Positions 41,485 through 58,696 of a stretch of DNA of 64,000 nt are shown here, piece by piece (the stretch's first letter is position 1; each line of letters begins with the position of its first letter). Source of the DNA: Deinococcus sedimenti (GTDB lineage Bacteria > Deinococcota > Deinococci > Deinococcales > Deinococcaceae); contig NZ_BMQN01000001.1 of the NCBI RefSeq assembly GCF_014648135.1, forward strand, positions 930,001-994,000. Direction: 5' to 3'. Position numbers and translations under genes: made by a program. Under the pieces are notes generated by a model. That model made no database searches, was not told the origin of the DNA, and saw only the letters and a program-made list of their open reading frames with translations.

Positions 41485-42386
41485 CAGCCCTGCCCCCGCG
41501 CGGCCTGCCGCGCCCAGTAGCGCAGCAGCCCCTGCACGCTCATCCACGGCGGGCACGCGAAGTCGTATCGGGCGGGCAGGGTCGGGTCTTCCATCTTGAG
41601 TTCGTGCATCAGGTCCTCGGTGAAGGCGGTCGTGATGGCCTGCGGGTCCAGTCCGGCCGTCAGGCCCGCGCGGACGCGCTCGGCGTCGGCGGTCATGGTG
41701 GCGCGCAGTCCGGCCCAGTGGTCGGGCGTGTTCGGGTACGCCCCGAAGTGCGCGAGGTGCAGCGTCCGGGCGTCCAGCGTCTCCAGTACGGAGAGGCTGC
41801 CTTGCCACGCCTCCAGATTGATGTCCGGCGGCGGGGTGGGCGCGCGGGGTGTCTGGGCAACGTCCAGCCGGATGCCCCCCACGTCCCCCAGGAACAGGTC
41901 GTCCCCGGCGTGGTACGACACGTGATGCACGGCGTGCCCCGGCGTGTAGTGCACCTGCACCGGGTGGTCGCCCAGCGTCAGCGTCTCGCCGCCCTTCAGG
42001 ACGGTCAGGCGTTCGGGATCGATGGGCCGCATGGTGCCCCACAGCGCGTCCATGTGCTCGCCGTAGATCTGCGTGGCGCTCGCCAGCAGCCGCTCCGGGC
42101 GCGACAGGTGCGCCGCGCCCCGCTCGTGCACGTACGCGCGGGCCTGCGGCACCCGGTCCAGCACGGTGCCTGCCGCGCCCGCGTGATCGAAGTGAATGTG
42201 CGTCAGCAGCACGTGCCGAACGTCCGCCAGCGACGCGCCCACCCCGGCCAGTCCGGCCTCCAGCGCGCCCAGGGTGCTGCCCGGCCCGGTATCCACGACC
42301 GCCAGCCCGTCCCCGGTGTCGAACACGCTGGAGGCGATCACGCCCGGCGTGTTCTGGAAGTTCAGGTCAAGCGTGTGGACCGTCAT
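41484..42386 (-). CDS. Metallo-beta-lactamase-fold hydrolase
   Basis: 300 residues. The MBL signature HIHFDHAG (HxHxDH, near 62-69) is present, then HAVHH (metal His), LFLGDVGG (bridging Asp) and LHLAHFGAYPN (last His). The C-terminal extension (MTADAERVRAGLTAGLDPQA, near 221-240) forms helices over the active site, as in glyoxalase-II-like thiolesterases. Substrate cannot be read from sequence. The gene is coupled to a small membrane protein upstream (ATGA) and purD downstream, so the three form an operon, although no link to purine synthesis is evident. Confidence 0.85.
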   Translation of the reverse strand: MTVHTLDLNFQNTPGVIASSVFDTGDGLAVVDTGPGSTLGALEAGLAGVGASLADVRHVLLTHIHFDHAGAAGTVLDRVPQARAYVHERGAAHLSRPERLLASATQIYGEHMDALWGTMRPIDPERLTVLKGGETLTLGDHPVQVHYTPGHAVHHVSYHAGDDLFLGDVGGIRLDVAQTPRAPTPPPDINLEAWQGSLSVLETLDARTLHLAHFGAYPNTPDHWAGLRATMTADAERVRAGLTAGLDPQAITTAFTEDLMHELKMEDPTLPARYDFACPPWMSVQGLLRYWARQAARGQG

Positions 42387-42556
42387 GCCTTCCCGGTCAG
42401 GCGCGCGCCCAGCAGCAGCAGCGCCGCCGCGTACTGCACGTACGCGATCATCCGGATGACCCGCACGTTCGCCGCCGCGCGCAGCGGGCCGAACGTCATC
42501 GCCAGGATCAGGGTCGCGCTGAGGAGGATGAAACCGAACACAAGCCAGAGTGCCAT
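42383..42556 (-). CDS. 57-residue two-helix membrane protein
   Basis: Two hydrophobic segments, residues 3-22 (LWLVFGFILLSATLILAM) and 37-50 (IAYVQYAAALLLLG), joined by an Arg-rich loop. The stop overlaps the hydrolase ATG (ATGA), which supports translation. It heads the purD operon. Function unknown. Confidence 0.7.
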   Translation of the reverse strand: MALWLVFGFILLSATLILAMTFGPLRAAANVRVIRMIAYVQYAAALLLLGARLTGKA

Positions 42557-42587
42557 GACGCGCAGGATACCCCGCCCCCCAGCCTGA

Positions 42588-42932
42588 TCAGTCGCGCCTG
42601 CGGCTGCTGACGGCGATCAGGGCGTCCCAGCTGTCCGGCTGGTCCGGGTCGTCCAGCGCCGTGCGGTTGCGCCCCGTGAACCCGCATTTGCGGCAGCGGT
42701 GCACGATCACCCAGCCTTTCTTCCCGCTCTGGTCCACGTCCACCGGTTCCATGACGCCGTGACAGTCGCAGGCGCGGTCGCCGGGCAGGACGTCCACGTG
42801 CAGGCTGTGCAGGCACGCGGGGCAGTGGTTGCGCACCGACCCGTTCCGCAGCGGCTGCACCAGCGCGCCGCAGTTCGCGCAGGTGAACGCATTGTTCGTG
42901 CCCTGCACCGTGAAGCGCCGCTCGCCGCTCAC
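42588..42932 (-). CDS. RNHCP-domain zinc-binding protein
   Basis: 114 residues from a GTG that overlaps the stop of gene 42929. The name-giving motif RNHCPACL follows FTCANCG, and CDCHGVM and HRCRKCGFTGRNRT supply two more cysteine pairs, so two zinc sites are likely. RNHCP proteins are small and of unknown role, possibly nucleic-acid binding. Extended reading upstream of the GTG lies in another gene and is rejected. Confidence 0.85.
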   Translation of the reverse strand: MSGERRFTVQGTNNAFTCANCGALVQPLRNGSVRNHCPACLHSLHVDVLPGDRACDCHGVMEPVDVDQSGKKGWVIVHRCRKCGFTGRNRTALDDPDQPDSWDALIAVSSRRRD

Positions 42933-43366
42933 GCCCGCCGCCCGGACCGCTGCGCCCAGCGGGAATCGAGGAACGCACGGATGCTGGGCGTGCCCACCAG
43001 CGCCGTGCACAGCAGCAGGTACCCCAGACCCGCCAGGCTGACGATCCAGCCGCGCCAGGACGCGCTGCCCGCCAGCATGCCCACGATGAACACCAGGAAA
43101 CCCGCCAGCATCCCGAAGCTGATCGTCAGGCGCCACGCCCACACGCTGCCACGCCAGACCATGTGCAGCAGGAACGCGGTGGCGGCGGCATAGAGCACCT
43201 CGCGGAGCACGCCGGCCGTCTGCCCCTGCAACAGGCCTGCCAGGAACGGCAGGACCGTCAGGCCGAACAGGGTCACGAGCACGGCCAGGGTCGGGACGCG
43301 CCCCGCCTCGGCCAGGGCGGGATCATGCGGGGAGGGGGTGGGGGCGGCGGAACTCACGCCCCGCAT
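42929..43366 (-). CDS. Four-helix membrane protein
   Basis: 145 residues with hydrophobic segments at about 27-46, 53-71, 80-97 and 106-126, and a polar N-terminal stretch. No motif recognised. It is coupled to the RNHCP gene by a 4-base overlap, an association that may hint at a shared but unknown task. Confidence 0.75.
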   Translation of the reverse strand: MRGVSSAAPTPSPHDPALAEAGRVPTLAVLVTLFGLTVLPFLAGLLQGQTAGVLREVLYAAATAFLLHMVWRGSVWAWRLTISFGMLAGFLVFIVGMLAGSASWRGWIVSLAGLGYLLLCTALVGTPSIRAFLDSRWAQRSGRRA

Positions 43367-43433
43367 TCCAGCACACGCCCGCCCGCCTGACGAGGACAGC
43401 GGTCACGGGCGCGGCCCTGCTACGCTGGCGGGC

Positions 43434-44099
43434 ATGACCCCCACCCTCAAGCTGGACGCCGTGTGCGTCGGGCAGCCGACCGCCCTGCGCGTCGGGAAAC
43501 GCGACGACATCAGCGGCATCGACAAGCACCCGGTGCCGGGCCGCGTGGCGGTCGGCACGGAACGCTTGGACGGCGACCACATCGACAGCAAGAAACACCA
43601 CGGCGGCCCGGATCAGGCGGCGTACCTGTACACCGCGCCGGACTACGACCACTGGACCGGGGTGCTGGGCGAGGCGTTGCGGCCCGGCACGCTGGGCGAG
43701 AACCTCGTCCTGAGCGGGCTGGAATCCGCCGCGCTGCGGGTCGGGGACCGCCTGACCGTCCACGCCCCCGAGGGGGACGTGGTGTTCGAGGTCACCGCGC
43801 CCCGCATTCCCTGCGCGACCCTCTCGGCGCACATGGGCGACGGCACCTTCGCGAAGAAGTTCGCCAGGGCGCGGCGGCCCGGCGCGTACCTGCGCGTCCT
43901 GCAGCCCGGCACGGTCGGCGCGGGCGACCCGGTGACCTTCACGCCCGCCGCCGAGGGTGCCCCGACCATCGGTGAACTGTTCGACCTGTGGTTCGGCGCC
44001 AAGCCGGGCCCCGCCACGCTGGAAGGGTACCTGCGCTGGCCGCTGGCCGTCCGTCTGCGAAAGGACGTTCAGAAGTACCTGGGTGCCGCGCAGGGCTGA
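43434..44099 (+). CDS. MOSC-domain protein (YiiM-like)
   Basis: 221 residues. The MOSC core is visible: [19 protein letters not shown] (near 47-66), [12 protein letters not shown] and the conserved [12 protein letters not shown], whose Cys fits the proposed catalytic cysteine of MOSC proteins. The C-terminal helical extension ([20 protein letters not shown]) is typical of YiiM. Such proteins use molybdenum cofactor to reduce N-hydroxylated compounds. The start at 43434 has TACGCT seven bases upstream (leaderless); earlier in-frame codons are rejected. Confidence 0.87.
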   Translation: MTPTLKLDAVCVGQPTALRVGKRDDISGIDKHPVPGRVAVGTERLDGDHIDSKKHHGGPDQAAYLYTAPDYDHWTGVLGEALRPGTLGENLVLSGLESAALRVGDRLTVHAPEGDVVFEVTAPRIPCATLSAHMGDGTFAKKFARARRPGAYLRVLQPGTVGAGDPVTFTPAAEGAPTIGELFDLWFGAKPGPATLEGYLRWPLAVRLRKDVQKYLGAAQG

Positions 44100-44158
44100 A
44101 CGGAAGGGGGAGGGGGCGCGGACGTTCGATCAGTCCGCGCCCCCTCTGCCCCGTCCTT

Positions 44159-44292
44159 CTACGGATTCCGTCTGTTTCGTTTACAACCCGGAACATCACC
44201 GGGTTGTCAACTCCACGCCCGGAACCCGTTTTGCTCCCACTCGCATCCGCTCGGGTTGAAAGGTTTTGCAGACCTTTCAACCGGAGTCCTTA

Positions 44293-44293
<1 letters not shown>
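44159..44293. repeat. MITE-like palindromic element, copy 1
   Basis: About 134 bp with imperfect terminal inverted repeats (TACGGATTCCG left, CGGAGTCCTTAT right). It folds into two hairpins: ACAACCCGG/CCGGGTTGT and GGTTGAAAGGT/ACCTTTCAACC. It lies between the convergent MOSC and nadA genes, and the right end touches the nadA stop. It closely matches the element at 55385 outside the stems. It resembles the small repeats (SNR) known in Deinococcus genomes. Confidence 0.85.
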
Positions 44294-46148
<1,855 letters not shown>

Positions 46149-46179
46149 GGGGCGGCCCCCACAGGTGTTGTGCGGATTT

Positions 46180-47733
<1,554 letters not shown>

Positions 47734-47811
47734 GCCGGACAGGGTACGTCAGGTCGCAGGGGGGACGCGGTGCCCATCTGGGGGACACGCCCCTTGCTAC
47801 ACTGCGCCCTG

Positions 47812-48219
47812 ATGACACGTCTTTTGCTGGCCCTGGCGGGCGTGGTGCTCCTGGCGGTCACAGCCCTGGCCGCCGTGTGGCTGCTCGGGCAGCTCCTGAC
47901 CGGCCTGGGCCTGTTCATCGTCGGCGCGGCCGGGGTGCTGGGCCGCCTGATGTGGTTCCTGCTGATCACCGGCATCCTGGCGGGCGTGGTGTACTTCGTG
48001 TCCAGCGCGTGGCGACCCAGCGTCCGCACCCCGCTGCGGCCCGTGACCCCGCCCCGCCCGGCCGCCCGCCGCGCCGCCCGTGGCCGGGCCGGGAAGCAGG
48101 CGACACCCACACCGGTCCCCCCGGCGCCCGCCCGCGCAACGCCCATCGACGCCGAGCCCGTTCAGGCGCCAGCGGCGACTGAGCCGGACACCACCGGGCC
48201 GGTCAGGTCTGGCGGCTGA
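47812..48219 (+). CDS. Small membrane protein with Pro/Ala-rich tail
   Basis: 135 residues. TACACT ends eight bases before the ATG. Two or three membrane helices occupy residues 4-25, 28-45 and 46-62; the rest is basic then Pro/Ala/Thr-rich and probably disordered (PTPVPPAPARATPIDAEPVQ, near 99-118). Divergent from nadB. Function unknown. Confidence 0.7.
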   Translation: MTRLLLALAGVVLLAVTALAAVWLLGQLLTGLGLFIVGAAGVLGRLMWFLLITGILAGVVYFVSSAWRPSVRTPLRPVTPPRPAARRAARGRAGKQATPTPVPPAPARATPIDAEPVQAPAATEPDTTGPVRSGG

Positions 48220-48247
48220 CCTTGACCCCAGCCCGTATCCTGCGGGC

Positions 48248-49015
48248 ATGACCGACACGCAAGTGGTAAATCCCGCGCGGTTCCTGGGCCGCGCCGACGC
48301 GTACGCCGCGGCCCGCCCCGGCTACCCCCCCGCGCTGGGCGCATGGCTTCAGGAGGCCGGGCTGCTGTCGGGCGGCGTGGCGGACATCGGGGCGGGCACC
48401 GGACGCTTCACGGCGCTGCTGCTGCGGGCCGGGGCGCGCGTGGCGGCGGTGGAACCCAACCCGGAGATGCGCGGTCACCTTGAAGCCGACCTGGACGGGG
48501 CAGTGCGGGCCGGGCAGCTGAGCGTCCACGCGGGAACGTCCGAGGCGACCGGGCTGCCGGGCGCCAGCGTGGACCTGATCACGGCGGCGCAGGCCGCTCA
48601 CTGGTTCGACCCGGCCCGCACCGTGCCGGAGTTCCGGCGGGTGCTGCGTCCGGGCGGGCAGGTGCTGCTGGTGTGGAACGACTGGCGCGCCGAGGATGCA
48701 CCATTCAACCGCGCGTACGGCGAGGTCGTCCGGGCGTTCACCGGGGACAACCCACTGCGCACGCGGGTGCTGGAGGACGAGCTGCCGGATCACCTGCCCG
48801 GCGGATTCGAGCGGCACACCTTCAGGCACGAGCACCCCCTGACGCGGGACGGCCTGCGCGCACTGGCGACCAGCGTCAGCTACCTGCCGAACCAGGGCGA
48901 CGAAGCCTACCCGGCGCTGGAGCGCGCGCTGGACGCCGCCTTCGACCGGCACGCGCAGGAGGACCGGGTCACCCTGGCGTACCAGACGCAGGCGTTCCTG
49001 GGTCGCCTGGACTGA
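48248..49015 (+). CDS. Class I SAM-dependent methyltransferase
   Basis: 255 residues. Motif I VADIGAGTGRFTALL (near 44-58), AVEPNPEM (acidic residue binding the ribose), and the post-motif DLITAAQAAHWFDPARTVPE and RRVLRPGGQVLLVWND are typical of the methyltransferase type 11 group. Substrate unknown. TATCCT six bases before the ATG gives a leaderless start. Confidence 0.9.
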   Translation: MTDTQVVNPARFLGRADAYAAARPGYPPALGAWLQEAGLLSGGVADIGAGTGRFTALLLRAGARVAAVEPNPEMRGHLEADLDGAVRAGQLSVHAGTSEATGLPGASVDLITAAQAAHWFDPARTVPEFRRVLRPGGQVLLVWNDWRAEDAPFNRAYGEVVRAFTGDNPLRTRVLEDELPDHLPGGFERHTFRHEHPLTRDGLRALATSVSYLPNQGDEAYPALERALDAAFDRHAQEDRVTLAYQTQAFLGRLD

Positions 49016-49100
49016 CGCAGGTCACTGAGGGGAGACATCGGGACGAGGTCTTCGTGACGCTTGCAGTCTCCGGGGGATCCGGCAGGACGCCCCCGCTCCG

Positions 49101-49568
49101 CTAGGACGTCGCGGAATCGAGCCGGGAGGAGGTCCCGTTCGGGTCGGTGACCTGCCGGATCAGGGTGTACAGCAGGTGCCGGTACGCCCCGGGATCAACG
49201 GGTTTGAGGTGGAAGCCGTCCGCGCCGGCCTGCCGGGCCGCCCGGCGGTCGCGGGCATCGTCGTGCGAGGCGAGCATCACGACGTGCAGCGAGGTGGGGG
49301 CGCAGGCGCGCAGCTGCCGCAGGACGTCCACTCCCATTTGGCCCGGCATGTGGACATCGAGCAGCAGCAGGCGCGGATGGGATGCGGGAGCGCGCAGGAG
49401 CGGCAGGAGGGGTGCGAGGTGCGGGCTGCCCCGGAAGGACCAGTCCGGGTGCTCGTCCAGCAGAAGGGCGTGAGCCAGTGCGAGTTCTGTCAGATCGTCG
49501 TCGATCATGTACAGGACACCCGCCGGAAGGGGCGAATGATCGGTAGGGTGAGGGTCCATCAAGTGCAT
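49101..49568 (-). CDS. Stand-alone response regulator receiver
   Basis: A CheY-like domain: YMIDDD acidic pair, LLLDVHMPG with the phospho-acceptor Asp, MLASHDDARD and DGFHLKPVD with the conserved Lys. No output domain follows. Start uncertain: ATG 49568 or 49559 puts 20-odd residues before the domain, while an in-frame ATG at 49658 adds 30 atypical residues. No histidine kinase is nearby; the gene diverges from a TetR regulator and lies near another receiver at 50402. Confidence 0.82.
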   Translation of the reverse strand: MHLMDPHPTDHSPLPAGVLYMIDDDLTELALAHALLLDEHPDWSFRGSPHLAPLLPLLRAPASHPRLLLLDVHMPGQMGVDVLRQLRACAPTSLHVVMLASHDDARDRRAARQAGADGFHLKPVDPGAYRHLLYTLIRQVTDPNGTSSRLDSATS

Positions 49569-49782
49569 GTGAAAGCCATGAGTTGAATGTGTATTTGCCC
49601 AGGGTCTGTCTGGACAGTCCGGGTGCCCGACAACGTCTGCCGCCAGTGTAGGTTTCATGCTCTACGGAGGCCAGATCAGGTCGGCGTGAAAGTTCAGGAA
49701 TGGACAGCTGAAAACGCATTGTCCAGCAGACGGTCATTTCAGTCAGGCCGCAGAGATGAATCAAACTTAAAATTGGGGGGTA

Positions 49783-50337
49783 ATGGTGCCCCGTAACCGC
49801 AGCGTCAGGCGAACCAAGGCGGCGCTTCAGTCCGCACTGGTCGACCTGTTGCTCGAACAGAAGAACATCCAGGCGGTGACGGTCCAGGCCATCTGCGACC
49901 GCGCCGACATCAGCCGCTCGACTTTCTACCTGCACTTCGAGAACAAGGACGAAGTACTCAGCAGCTACCTCCTTCAGATGATCGGCCGCGTTCACGACGC
50001 CCTGCGCGCCTGGACCGGCTCGGACGACTCCCGCTGGACCGTGTACTTCGCGCACATCGCGCACATCGCCCCCATTCTCAGTTCACTCACGTCCGACGGC
50101 GGCCCACACGCCATCCTCTCCCGCTACGAACGCCAGTTCGCGGTCGTGATGCAGGACCTCGTCCTGCCCGGCCGCATCTCGAATCTGGATCACACCGTCT
50201 CCTATCAGGCGCATTACTTCAGTGGCGGCCTGCTGTCCCTCACCTGGTGGTGGGTGGAACAGGACCAGTGCGCCACGCCCGCGCAGGAGATGTCACGCCG
50301 ATACCACGCGCTATGCAGTGGGCACCTGTGCCCCTGA
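49783..50337 (+). CDS. TetR/AcrR-family regulator
   Basis: 184 residues. The N-terminal HTH (VTVQAICDRADISRSTFYLH with FENKDEVLSS, near 32-61) is a textbook TetR domain. The C-terminal half, with FSGGLLSLTWWWVEQD, fits the TetR_C_3-type ligand domain. GGGGGG lies two bases before the ATG. It diverges from the receiver at 49101, which it might control. Ligand unknown. Confidence 0.9.
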   Translation: MVPRNRSVRRTKAALQSALVDLLLEQKNIQAVTVQAICDRADISRSTFYLHFENKDEVLSSYLLQMIGRVHDALRAWTGSDDSRWTVYFAHIAHIAPILSSLTSDGGPHAILSRYERQFAVVMQDLVLPGRISNLDHTVSYQAHYFSGGLLSLTWWWVEQDQCATPAQEMSRRYHALCSGHLCP

Positions 50338-50401
50338 CGTGCGGGGTCGGCGGCCCGTCCAGCCGCCCGACTATGACCAGCGCGTATGAGATAATGCCCC
50401 T

Positions 50402-50833
50402 ATGAACGCCCCGCTCCGGGTCCTGCTGGCCGACGACAACCTCGGGGACCGGCTGCTGGCCGAGGAAGCCTTCTCGGCTCTCGATGCAGACGTGGACCTG
50501 CACTTCTGCGAGAACGGCCGTCAGGCTCTGGACCGCCTGCGCGGCCCGGATCAGTGGCAACCGGACGTCGTGGTGCTGGACATCAACATGCCGGTCATGG
50601 ACGGCTTCGAGGCCCTGCGCCAGATCCGTACGGACCCGGACCTGCGGCAGTACCCGGTCGTCATGCTGTCATCGTCCCGCAACCCGGACGACATCACGAC
50701 CGCGTACGACCTGCTGGCCGCGTCGTACCTGGTGAAGGAGCAGGACTTCCTGACCTTCGTGACCCAGATGGAGTCGTTCGTGGCGTACTGGTCCCACTGC
50801 ACGTTCTGCACGACCCACCCGCCAGCCGTCTGA
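50402..50833 (+). CDS. Rcp1-type response regulator receiver
   Basis: 143 residues. LLADDNLGDRLLAEEAF (acidic pair with the NxxD pattern of phytochrome-linked receivers), VVVLDINMPVMDGFEALRQI (phospho-acceptor Asp), VVMLSSSRNPDDI and AASYLVKEQDF (Lys). Such receivers are usually partnered with bacteriophytochrome or hybrid kinases, none of which is in the window. GATAAT six bases before the ATG makes it leaderless. Confidence 0.88.
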   Translation: MNAPLRVLLADDNLGDRLLAEEAFSALDADVDLHFCENGRQALDRLRGPDQWQPDVVVLDINMPVMDGFEALRQIRTDPDLRQYPVVMLSSSRNPDDITTAYDLLAASYLVKEQDFLTFVTQMESFVAYWSHCTFCTTHPPAV

Positions 50834-51116
50834 CGGCAGATTTCACAGTGGAGTTCAGGTCCGGAGAGGAGCGAAGAACACGCCCTCAACTTGACCTCCC
50901 ATCCCTGTTCGTCGCCGCGCAGCTCTGAGAGTCCGCTCGATTCAGCAGGGTGAGGAACAGACTCGAGACCTCTGATTTCTGATGACCGCGGTACCAAGAA
51001 TTTTTTTCGGCACCGCTGAAACGAGTCAGGTCGCTGCGCGGCACGCCCAGTTGCTGGAACAGCGGAGCGCCGGAAATGCAGGAGACACCGCTGATGCAGA
51101 ACGCGGTACGTGAAGA
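50834..51116. other. Gap with no recognised gene
   Basis: About 280 bp between the receiver and the TRAP terminator. It contains a run of seven T's near 51001 and several in-frame stops. Short open frames here have atypical composition and no ribosome site, so I see only a probable remnant or spacer. Confidence 0.5.
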
Positions 51117-51149
51117 ACGGGAGCGTGGTGCCCTGGCCCACGCTCCCGT
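51117..51149. terminator. Bidirectional terminator hairpin after the TRAP permease
   Basis: ACGGGAGCGTGG (51117-51128) pairs with CCACGCTCCCGT (51138-51149), a perfect 12-bp stem. CTTCT follows on the plus strand and TCTTC on the minus strand. Confidence 0.8.
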
Positions 51150-51159
51150 CTTCTGGCGG

Positions 51160-53322
<2,163 letters not shown>

Positions 53323-53348
53323 GGGTTCCTCATGGGGTGAATGGACGT

Positions 53349-53383
53349 GGGGGCCAGCCCGAGAGTGTCCCCGGCTGGCCCCC
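53349..53383 (-). promoter_or_regulatory. Hairpin between binding-protein and permease genes
   Basis: GGGGGCCAGCC (53349-53359) pairs with GGCTGGCCCCC (53373-53383), 11 bp, with no T-run. Placed in the 73-bp gap, it likely stabilises the 3' end of the binding-protein message and lowers permease expression. Confidence 0.7.
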
Positions 53384-53395
53384 AGGTGCGGGCCG

Positions 53396-54364
<969 letters not shown>

Positions 54365-54544
54365 GAGGCCTCCTTGGGATGGGCGGGCAGATGGAAAGTG
54401 TCGGCCCGGGGTGTGAAGAGTAGGCGGATGGTACCACAGGGGGGTTTGCAACCGAATGACAGATGGTCACGAGTCCATGGGCGTGCAGGGCCTCATACCC
54501 AGCAGGTCGGCGCGGCGGGAGCACGCGGCGGTACCATACAGGGC

Positions 54545-55327
54545 ATGACGCAGTCCTCCCCCACCGCCATGGGCCGCCAGATCCGCCGGGACGTCCCCCC
54601 GATCATCGACGTGCGCGACATTCACAAACACTTCGGTACGTTCCACGCGCTGCGCGGCGTGAACCTGACCGTGCAGCCCGGCGAGGTCGTCGTCGTGATC
54701 GGCCCGTCCGGCAGCGGCAAGAGCACCTTCATCCGCACCATCAACGCCCTGGACCCGCACGACGGGGGGAAGATCACCGTGGACGGCATTCCGCTGGACG
54801 GCAAGGGCAACCTGGACGCCATCCGCCGCGAGGTCGGCATGGTGTTCCAGTCGTTCAACCTCTTCCCGCACCTGACCGTACTGGAGAACATCACGCTGGC
54901 CCCCACCCGCGTGCGCCGCCTCAGCAAGGCCGACGCGGACAAACGCGGCCTGGACCTGCTGCGCCGCGTGGGCATCGAGGAGCAGGCGCACAAGTACCCC
55001 GCGCAGCTGAGCGGCGGGCAGCAGCAGCGCGTGGCGATCGCGCGCGCCCTGGCGATGGAACCGAAGGTGATGCTGTTCGACGAACCCACCAGCGCCCTGG
55101 ACCCCGAGATGATCAAGGAGGTGCTGGACGTCATGAAGGAACTGGCCCGCACCGGCATGACCATGCTGGTCGTCACGCACGAGATGGGCTTCGCGCGTGA
55201 GGTCGCCGACCGCATCCTGTTCTTCGATCAGGGCAACATCGTCGAGGACACCACCCCCGAAGCCTTCTACCAGAACCCGCAACACGAGCGCGCCAGGGCG
55301 TTCCTCAGCAAGATCCTGGGCCACTGA
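54545..55327 (+). CDS. Amino-acid-type ABC transporter ATPase, orphan
   Basis: 260 residues, 40% of them classic motif: Walker [12 protein letters not shown]-loop [16 protein letters not shown], signature [15 protein letters not shown], Walker [16 protein letters not shown] and switch His in VVTHEMGFA. It resembles GlnQ/HisP. TACCAT seven bases upstream of ATG 54545 supports this start; earlier in-frame sequence lacks sense. No permease or binding protein for it lies in the window. Confidence 0.93.
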   Translation: MTQSSPTAMGRQIRRDVPPIIDVRDIHKHFGTFHALRGVNLTVQPGEVVVVIGPSGSGKSTFIRTINALDPHDGGKITVDGIPLDGKGNLDAIRREVGMVFQSFNLFPHLTVLENITLAPTRVRRLSKADADKRGLDLLRRVGIEEQAHKYPAQLSGGQQQRVAIARALAMEPKVMLFDEPTSALDPEMIKEVLDVMKELARTGMTMLVVTHEMGFAREVADRILFFDQGNIVEDTTPEAFYQNPQHERARAFLSKILGH

Positions 55328-55384
55328 GCGGCAGGACGTGGAGGGCGCCCCCGGCGGACGCTGGTGGACACCCCTCTGCTGTTC

Positions 55385-55517
55385 ATACGGATTCCGTTTG
55401 TTGCGTTGACAGATCGGAACACCTCCGATCTGTCAACTCCACGTCCGGAACCCGCTTCTCTCCTTCTCGCTCTGCTCGGATTGAACGGCTTTTTAAGCCA
55501 TTCAATCGGAGTCCGTA

Positions 55518-55518
<1 letters not shown>
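55385..55518. repeat. MITE-like palindromic element, copy 2
   Basis: 134 bp with terminal repeats ATACGGATTCCG and CGGAGTCCGTAT (11 of 12 match when inverted). Hairpins GACAGATCGGA/TCCGATCTGTC and GATTGAACGGCTT/AAGCCATTCAATC replace the different stem sequences of copy 1, so pairing is kept though bases differ. It lies between the convergent ABC and MFS genes, its right end overlapping the MFS stop. Confidence 0.88.
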
Positions 55519-56744
<1,226 letters not shown>

Positions 56745-56814
56745 GGGGGGCATTATTCACCTTGAACGTTTCAGTCGATCGGCAAGACGGGACGCGCCGG
56801 GGGGCGGGAAGCGT

Positions 56815-57726
56815 TCAGGGCAGCACGTCTAGGCCGTCGAGGACCACGCTGGCGTGCGCCTCGACCGTCAGGGCGTGGTCTCGGTTGTACCCGCCGGCCA
56901 TCATCGTCACGACGGGAATGCCCGCGCTGCGCGCCCAGGTCAGCACGGCGCGGTTGCGTTCGCGCACGCCGTCCAGGGTCAGGGCGAATCGCCCGAAGCG
57001 GTCCCCGGCCAGGACGTCCACCCCGGCGAGGTACAGCAGAAGGTCGGGCCGGAAGGCGTCCAGCGCCGGGAGCGCCTGCTCGCGCAGCACCCGCAGGTAG
57101 TCCTGATCGGTCACGCCGTCCCCCAGGCCGAGGTCGAGGCTGCTGCGTTCCTTGCGGAAGGGGTAGTTCCGCTCGCCGTGAACGCTGAGGGTAAACGCCC
57201 GGTCCTCGCCTTCCAGCAGCGCGGCGGTACCGTTACCCTGATGGACGTCCAGGTCAAGGATCGCCACGCGGCGCGCCAGTCCGTCACCCAGGGCCACGCG
57301 GGTGAGGATCGCGGCGTCGTTCACGAGGCAGAATCCCTCGGCACGGTCGCGGAAGGCGTGGTGCGTGCCGCCCGCCAGGTTGATGCCCCACCCGACCCGC
57401 AGCGCGTCGTGCAGGGCGGCCAGGGACCCCCCGGCGGCGCGGCGGGCGCGTTCCACCACCTCCGCGCTCCAGGGCAGGCCGAAGGCGCGTTCCTCGTGCC
57501 GATCGATCTCGCCCCTGCGCCAGCGCCGCAGCCACAGCGGGTCGTGGGCGCGGGCGGCGTCCGCCCAGCTGAGGTTCGGGGTGTCCAGCACGGGCAGCAG
57601 CCCGCTCAGGCGGTCGCGGACGCCCGCGTACTTGTACGCCGGGAAGCGGTGCCCGTCCGGGAGGGGGAACGTGTAGGCGGCGGGCGTCCAGGCACGGTAC
57701 GGCCCGGTGTGGTCGGGGTCGGTCAC
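56815..57726 (-). CDS. Histone-deacetylase/AcuC-family hydrolase
   Basis: 303 residues. Zinc-site and active-site motifs: [20 protein letters not shown] (catalytic His pair), [11 protein letters not shown] (Asp, His ligands), [11 protein letters not shown] and [13 protein letters not shown] (second Asp). The family removes acetyl groups from lysine or polyamines. It starts with GTG 57726; CAGACT seven bases upstream is a weak leaderless promoter. It diverges from the Crp/Fnr gene. Confidence 0.9.
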   Translation of the reverse strand: MTDPDHTGPYRAWTPAAYTFPLPDGHRFPAYKYAGVRDRLSGLLPVLDTPNLSWADAARAHDPLWLRRWRRGEIDRHEERAFGLPWSAEVVERARRAAGGSLAALHDALRVGWGINLAGGTHHAFRDRAEGFCLVNDAAILTRVALGDGLARRVAILDLDVHQGNGTAALLEGEDRAFTLSVHGERNYPFRKERSSLDLGLGDGVTDQDYLRVLREQALPALDAFRPDLLLYLAGVDVLAGDRFGRFALTLDGVRERNRAVLTWARSAGIPVVTMMAGGYNRDHALTVEAHASVVLDGLDVLP

Positions 57727-57867
57727 GCCCGGCAGTCTGGCGTGTCCGGCGGGTCTGCTGCGCGTGCGAGGTCACGAACGCCTCCGGCCGCATGAGTGAG
57801 GTCTTCTGCACGTGCCGTGGCCCTGTTTGACGGAGTGTTCACACTGTGGGCCGCACACGATTCAGGG

Positions 57868-57887
57868 TTGTACAAGGTTTGTACACT
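57868..57887 (+). promoter_or_regulatory. Paired TGTACA operator-like boxes before the Crp/Fnr gene
   Basis: Two TGTACA palindromes (57869-57874 and 57880-57885) lie 11 bp apart, one DNA turn, and overlap a TACACT -10 candidate. GTTCACACTGTG with GCACACG lies upstream. These could bind the Crp/Fnr protein itself or another dimer. Confidence 0.5.
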
Positions 57888-57966
57888 CTTGATCAATCGA
57901 AGCACAGGCGGCCCCCGAAGCCCGCCCCCAGACCGCCACGGGCGGACGCACACCGGAGGACCGTCC

Positions 57967-58593
<627 letters not shown>

Positions 58594-58612
58594 ATCAGAC
58601 CTGCCCTCACCG

Positions 58613-58640
58613 CGCCGCTCCGTCACCGGGGCGGCGTTTT
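58613..58640 (+). terminator. Terminator after the Crp/Fnr gene
   Basis: CGCCGC (58613-58618) pairs with GCGGCG (58631-58636), with CC/GG pairs inside, followed by TTTT. Confidence 0.7.
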
Positions 58641-58696
58641 CGTGCGCCGCGCACCTCACTGCACACTTTTTCTGTCCGGCACGTAGAATGGCCCGC

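Noticed and set aside
40231..42042. 603-residue reading of purD
   Set aside because: The PurD N-terminus starts at 41484; the extension lies inside the metallo-hydrolase in another frame.
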